Below, piece by piece: positions 59,561 to 64,000 of a stretch of DNA of 64,000 bases (positions are counted from its first letter, which is position 1; the number at the start of each line of letters is the position of its first letter). The DNA is taken from NCBI GenBank assembly GCA_023079485.1, contig CM041083.1, positions 155,948,552 through 156,012,551 of the forward strand, given 5' to 3'. This DNA is from Archilochus colubris (taxonomy: Eukaryota; Chordata; Aves; Apodiformes; Trochilidae). The notes under the pieces were generated by a model. The model saw only the letters and a list, made by a program, of their open reading frames with translations, searched no databases and was not told where the DNA came from. The translations under genes and the position numbers were made by a program.

Positions 59561-59745
59561 GATGGTTGCCTGAAGGCTGGTGAGCCCATTCTGCCCATGG
59601 GCACACTTTGTCTGACCCTTCAGTTGTGACCTGTCTGACATGGGAGACCCTACTGGAGGCGTATGCCACCATCTTGCACGCCACCTCGCACACAAACTCC
59701 TCCCCCGTGACAAGGGGGTGCCCATGGAGGGTTTGTAAATCATAT

Positions 59746-61807
59746 TGAACTTCTAATTAGCACACATGAATGGATTTGCTTCATTACCCATTGATCACAA
59801 TGAGCCAAAGAAAACAGAGCCACCTCTGTATTAATCATATTTGTTGCTTCATTAATGTTCTTTCCATATATATAAATGTGGAATGCAATAAATATAGTTA
59901 TTAATAAAGACAATTACCAAAAAATAACAATTCAAATTTACTATATCCCATTCACTTTTATTCTGTTCTGAAAGACTGTGATTTTAATCTACAGAAAAAA
60001 TATTTTCAGTATTGCATAGAGAAAAAAAAGCATCTAAGGTGTTAGTTTGCCTATCTGTCCCCTTCAGCCAAACATTTAAAAGGCTTTGTTAGCCATTAGT
60101 TTTGTTTAGAACATTTTTAGACATAACACACCTACAAGTGTAACAAATCAGTGGTTTAAAATAATTTTAACTGCTGGATCTGCCAGACAGACTACTGAGC
60201 CACTCCCATAAAAGTAGGGGCCAAGATCACTTAAAGGAACATGTCAAGTTTGTGAGTTCCTAACAAATCTTCTAAATTTAACATAGCAGGTACACTTTTT
60301 CCTTTAGCTTCTTGCAATAAAACAAAGTGAGAGTGAGTGGATCCATACTGTTTTAGCTTGAACAGAATTTATGCTCTGGCTGAAGGAATTGCATTCTTCT
60401 GTAATGCACATAAGATTAAATGATGATTACTCTTTTGACATAAAAGTCTAAAACTACTGAGATTTCAGCTTTGAATACAATACAAAAGGTCAAACTAATA
60501 ATTATTTTCTGCTTTTATATCAATATAAATGGAAATAATTTCACGTAAAATAAAAGAATTGGATTCAAAGGAAAGTTATGCAGTTGTCTGGCTTCTCTCT
60601 TTACTAAGGTTAAAAAAAAATAAAATAATCTTTAAAACAGAATTGTTCAAACAGGTTTCAGAATATATTTTCTGTCTCCTCACAATTATAAAAGTATAAA
60701 GCACCAGTCTTAGCTAACATGTTTGCCCATAACCCTTCAAATCTTCTTTTGTCTTCAAGTTTTGTTCTCAACTATCTTGATTTGTTGATGATGTTGCTCC
60801 AAAGTGATAGGTAAGACAATGTTTTTATAGAAAAGAAAATCTTTAATGGAATTGTTCTAAAAGTGGGCTTAAATTTAAAAAATCTAGGCAATCCTTGATA
60901 TCATTAGCTTTCTACTGTATGTAATTTCTATGAATTCATTCTTCCATTCCTGAGGTTTTCTGCCAAAGAATTTGACATCCAATTGGTTTCCAAAATTCTT
61001 ATTAATAAAAGTTGTCTCTGCAATTATGTTTTCCTATTTAGGATAAGAGATACTAACCATTGTGAATGTAGTTTAATTGAATATTTAAGAACAGAAACAT
61101 AACTAATAATAATAAAAAACCATTTAATTAAAGATGTACTGTACTAATCATGTAACACATCTTCAGAGATAGAATAATTGTTTAATCTGCTGATGAAATA
61201 TTTATTATAAAGAGATGAGAAAAGTGAACACTGCTTACATAATTTGATTTGTTAAGAAAGTCAAATGTTACAAAAGTAAGTAGGTGCAAAGCTTACGAAA
61301 CCAAAACAGTAAGTGAAGATCACTATGTATTAATTAAATTAAAGTGTGCTGGTATCGTAAATTTTTTATGCAAAGTCTTTGGGACAATAAATGCAATGCA
61401 ACAGAAAGAAAGAAAAAAAATAAAGGGAGTAAACCATGAAATACCTAATATTTGTAAATGGAGAATAAAACAAAAAGAAATATCTAAGAAATTGCATTAC
61501 AGAACTGCGTAGCACTGTAAATTACTACTATGGAATGAAGCAGGAAAGATGAAATGTATTGGTGTTTTTTTCAAACTCTTTTATTATAAAGCATCTTTTT
61601 TTTTTTTTTTTTCTCATCATTAAGAGCAAGATGATGATAGTTTAAGACATGTCTTCTCAACAAGAATTTTATCCAACTAAAGACCATATTACACTAATGA
61701 GCAGTCCAGGGCATAAGCAACTCAGGAGGTTTCTGTAGTTCATTTATGATAACTTCCTCCTCTAAGCAATTGAGAAGCCAATGAGACAAGATGCTCTGCT
61801 GCACCTC
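59746..61807. other. No gene seen
   Basis: AT-rich unique-looking sequence. A lysine-rich 87-codon plus frame at 61249-61512 has no recognisable domain. Confidence 0.5.
61596..61612. repeat. Poly(T), 17 bases
   Basis: An uninterrupted run of T. Confidence 0.88.
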
Positions 61808-61860
61808 ATACTCATCAAGATGGTGGTGGGTCCCTTCCAACCTCATCTGTTCTGTGATCA
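61808..61860 (+). mobile_element. Tiny CR1 3' end, plus strand
   Basis: Only 'gggtcccttccaacctcatc' and a TGTTCTGTGATC tail remain, which are the last bases of a CR1 3' UTR. Confidence 0.75.
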
Positions 61861-61875
61861 TGAAATATGAACAAC

Positions 61876-62215
61876 TGTCATGTTTAAATCCTGGGCCAGA
61901 AATTAGACAAATGACAGATACCAGATACTCTCTATTAACACTTCTCCCTTCCCCTGTTCAGAAAGGAGAGAATAGGGTAGAGAAACTTACTGGTCAGAAA
62001 ATACACTACATATCTTTAATGAAAGAGTAATGATGAAAAGGAAAATAATCAAAATACATAAAAAATATATATAAAAGCAATATCACCTTCCCACCTTACC
62101 CCAGTAATGTTCACATCTCCATTGAGGCTGCAGGGAAAAGTCCCTGAATCGATTCCTGGAGTCAGCAGTAGACAGGATCTGGATGCAGGAACGCATGAAT
62201 TCAGGAAGGCTCAGA
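61876..62215 (-). mobile_element. Partial LTR, same family as 51348, minus strand
   Basis: Begins TGTCATGTTTAAATCCTGGG, matching the left end of the LTR at 51348. It then follows it through 'tctctattaacacttctccc', 'ttaatgaaagagtaatgatg', 'gaggctgcagggaaaagtcc' and 'gattcctggagtcagcagta'. It fades near 62215, before the TATA-box region, so only the R-U5 side of the LTR is present. It lies about 15 bases from the tiny CR1 end. Confidence 0.85.
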
Positions 62216-63639
62216 CTAGGACTCTCATGTCAGAATAATACACATAAGAATATTTCCTTATCTTTGATGCTTTTCACAACTGGAAACCTAAATCTGAAAT
62301 TAGAAAAACTGATGAAATCCAAATTCCAGCAGCATTTATCCAGATTCACTACTTTGTGCACTTAAAGACTTAAATTTCTTAGAAAGCCTGTCCCTAAATC
62401 CATCTATTTTTAGAAAGAGCTCCCTGAACTCTTCAGAAATTGAGACTTTGCTTTGCCTTGTGTATTACTAAGCCCCTCAAAGGAAATAGTCAAGAGCTCT
62501 GTGCCAAGCCACTCTGGTTAGAGATATTCCAAGAGGACACAGACACAGAATACAAATAATCATCTTTAGGTTTCTTAAGTCTAACAGACAGGTACATAAT
62601 TCTTCATAGCTGGGCACTGGTTGAGTAGGTTTGGCATAACTGAAAGTGAGACAGGGTAATTGAGACTGTCTTCTACATTTCTAGTTAATCACAGTTGATT
62701 TTAGTGCCTGGAGTTCACTTAACTGCAGTTTCAATTTTTTTATCAGTCACATATTGAGGGTTTTTTTGTTTGTGCTTTTTGGGGGGCACAGCCTGATCCA
62801 CCTCTTATTCTCTTGCTCAAGCTTGAGTGAGAATTTTGTATTTTAATAGTGAAGGCTGGTTTGTAAGGAAGCACAATGAAGTCATGACAATGCACAGAAA
62901 AATTAAAGGTGTAAGACTCAGTGATTTAAAATTGTATTTTTATAATAAGCAAGTGATAATTGTGTCTGTTACCAGAAGCCACTATATATGGTCAAATTTA
63001 TGTTTATACAGAACTGCATATTAAAGTGTTTAAGTATGAAACTTAAGTGGAACTAAATGATTATTACAAAAAAATACCTGTTCAGAAAACCTAAGTACAT
63101 TTTACTAGTATTGCATTGCAGTGTCAAGATTTTTAACAAGAATGCTTCAGGAAGTATGAGCATAATTTACAGCTCCTTGTTAAAACTTCTGGACCATTGT
63201 TTCTTAGTAACTGTTTTAGAAATTTACAGATCTAGCTTTACAGAATCCTGTTCTATGCAGACATAGAGAAGAGTACAAGTTCCTCAGCATTCTGAAAACT
63301 AATACAAAAGCAGGAAAAAATTCAATCATTCTGATATTTGTGCTAGCCACTGCATGAAACTAATTTATTTGTCTTTCAAAGATGCTAACAATGTATATCC
63401 TCAACACATATGTCAGAGGTCAGCTTTCTAAGTTAATGCTTACACATGCTCAATTTAATCAAGACCTATTAAAAATTTAACTAGGGATTCTTTTTGCTGT
63501 TCTTATGGTACCAGGTAGTTCTTGACAGAAAAGTATTAGTTTACTAAAAAGCAACAACATTGCAAATATGCATGTACAATGTTCATTTTATCTATGTAGC
63601 ATAATTATCAAAAGTATATTGAAACAAGTAAGTCACAAT

Positions 63640-63656
63640 TAAATATATATATATAA
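63640..63656. repeat. (AT)n tract
   Basis: About eight AT units. Confidence 0.85.
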
Positions 63657-63730
63657 AGTTAATTAAATATATGCCATCTTAATGTAAATACCTGGTCATG
63701 TCTTTGTATATATGCAGTTCAAGAAGGAGA

Positions 63731-63754
63731 TATATGTATGTGTGTGTGTATATA
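63731..63754. repeat. (TATG)/(TG)n tract
   Basis: Short compound TA/TG microsatellite. Confidence 0.85.
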
Positions 63755-64000
63755 GCTGAAGGCAAAGGAAGCTTCACAGTTTTCTTCCTGAGAATTTGGT
63801 AGGCATTTCATTAGCTGGGATTTGTCACTGAACTATGAAGCTTCCAATTTTCATCAGGTCTTAAAGTCTTATTTGAGAAACTAAATGTATATAGAGTCTC
63901 CTAATATTTGTCTTAAAAGCTAATCAAACTTTGATTTATGACATTTTCTACTGATATTAACAAATTCATCTGTGGTTGTTCCAGAAATAGAGCTTACAAA

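Larger units (their letters stand above)
58000..59745 (-). mobile_element. Remnant of a non-CR1 LINE (RTE-like), minus strand
   Basis: The minus strand reads, in order: NYQGITLLSIDGKILARILL (59554 region), a GFRAN segment, motif A FIDLTKAFDTVSR, motif B NGVKPGCVLTPTLF, the segment SLFNLRRLE, motif C FGDD, then TSLGCIISSDTKMDKEIDNR, LLWAGHVSRMEDHPLPK and a C-terminal LSHIGLISHQHTC. This is a reverse transcriptase of a LINE type distinct from CR1 and nearest in style to RTE-like elements. The endonuclease is missing, though the GC-rich piece at 59560-59745 may belong to the element. The 3' end near 58000 has no clear tail. Edges are approximate. Confidence 0.82.
62216..64000. other. No gene seen (right edge)
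   Basis: AT-rich unique-looking sequence. Short plus frames at 62827-63024 and 63057-63266 resemble nothing known. Confidence 0.5.

Noticed and set aside
1..64000. tRNA, rRNA or other structured RNA genes
   Set aside because: No cloverleaf-like sequence with A and B boxes and no rRNA text was recognised by eye on either strand; a dedicated scan could still find a decayed copy.

Overview
The window is AT-rich vertebrate DNA, almost certainly from a bird and probably a neoavian. The main evidence is about 17 CR1 LINE copies of several subfamilies, most cut short at the 5' end. Several end in the avian CR1 tail of repeated ATTCTATG. There are also solo LTRs of bird endogenous retroviruses opening with TGTCCTGGTTT or closely related bases. 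No complete host protein gene was recognised, and no rRNA, tRNA or CRISPR array. The window is best read as intergenic or large-intron DNA; which of these cannot be told from the sequence alone.

Layout. 1-10 kb: mostly unique AT-rich DNA with one LTR (2646-3253), one fragment of a GC-richer dispersed repeat (about 815-1240) and two short CR1 3' ends. 10.8-12.7 kb: a minus-strand CR1 that keeps endonuclease and reverse-transcriptase parts, split by a younger plus-strand CR1 (11208-12042). 13-25 kb: CR1 ends, a solo LTR with a clean 6-bp target duplication (19157-19584), a second copy of the dispersed repeat, an unidentified coding-like stretch (22024-22427) and a minus-strand LTR (about 23943-24470). 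25-33.6 kb: CR1 pieces, including a CR1 and an LTR fragment that abut at 32333. 35.3-36.3 kb: one CR1 whose two halves lie in opposite orientation with nearly adjoining breakpoints. 37-47 kb: more CR1 and two exon-like segments with good splice-site matches on the minus strand. 48-52 kb: two LTRs of one family, one with a perfect 5-bp target duplication, plus a dispersed repeat and a CR1. 52-58 kb: about 6 kb with no recognisable element. 58.0-59.7 kb: a minus-strand remnant of a LINE that is not CR1. 61.8-62.2 kb: a CR1 end beside another LTR piece.

The recognisable content is therefore transposon history rather than working genes. All reverse-transcriptase and endonuclease reading frames are broken or truncated. 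By hand-drawn boundaries CR1 covers roughly 8.5 kb and LTRs roughly 4 kb. Boundaries were judged by eye against remembered consensus features and may be off by tens of bases. Subfamily names are deliberately not given. The best leads for something new are the exon-like segments, the coding-like stretch with a single stop, and the non-CR1 LINE. None of them is shown to be a functional system.
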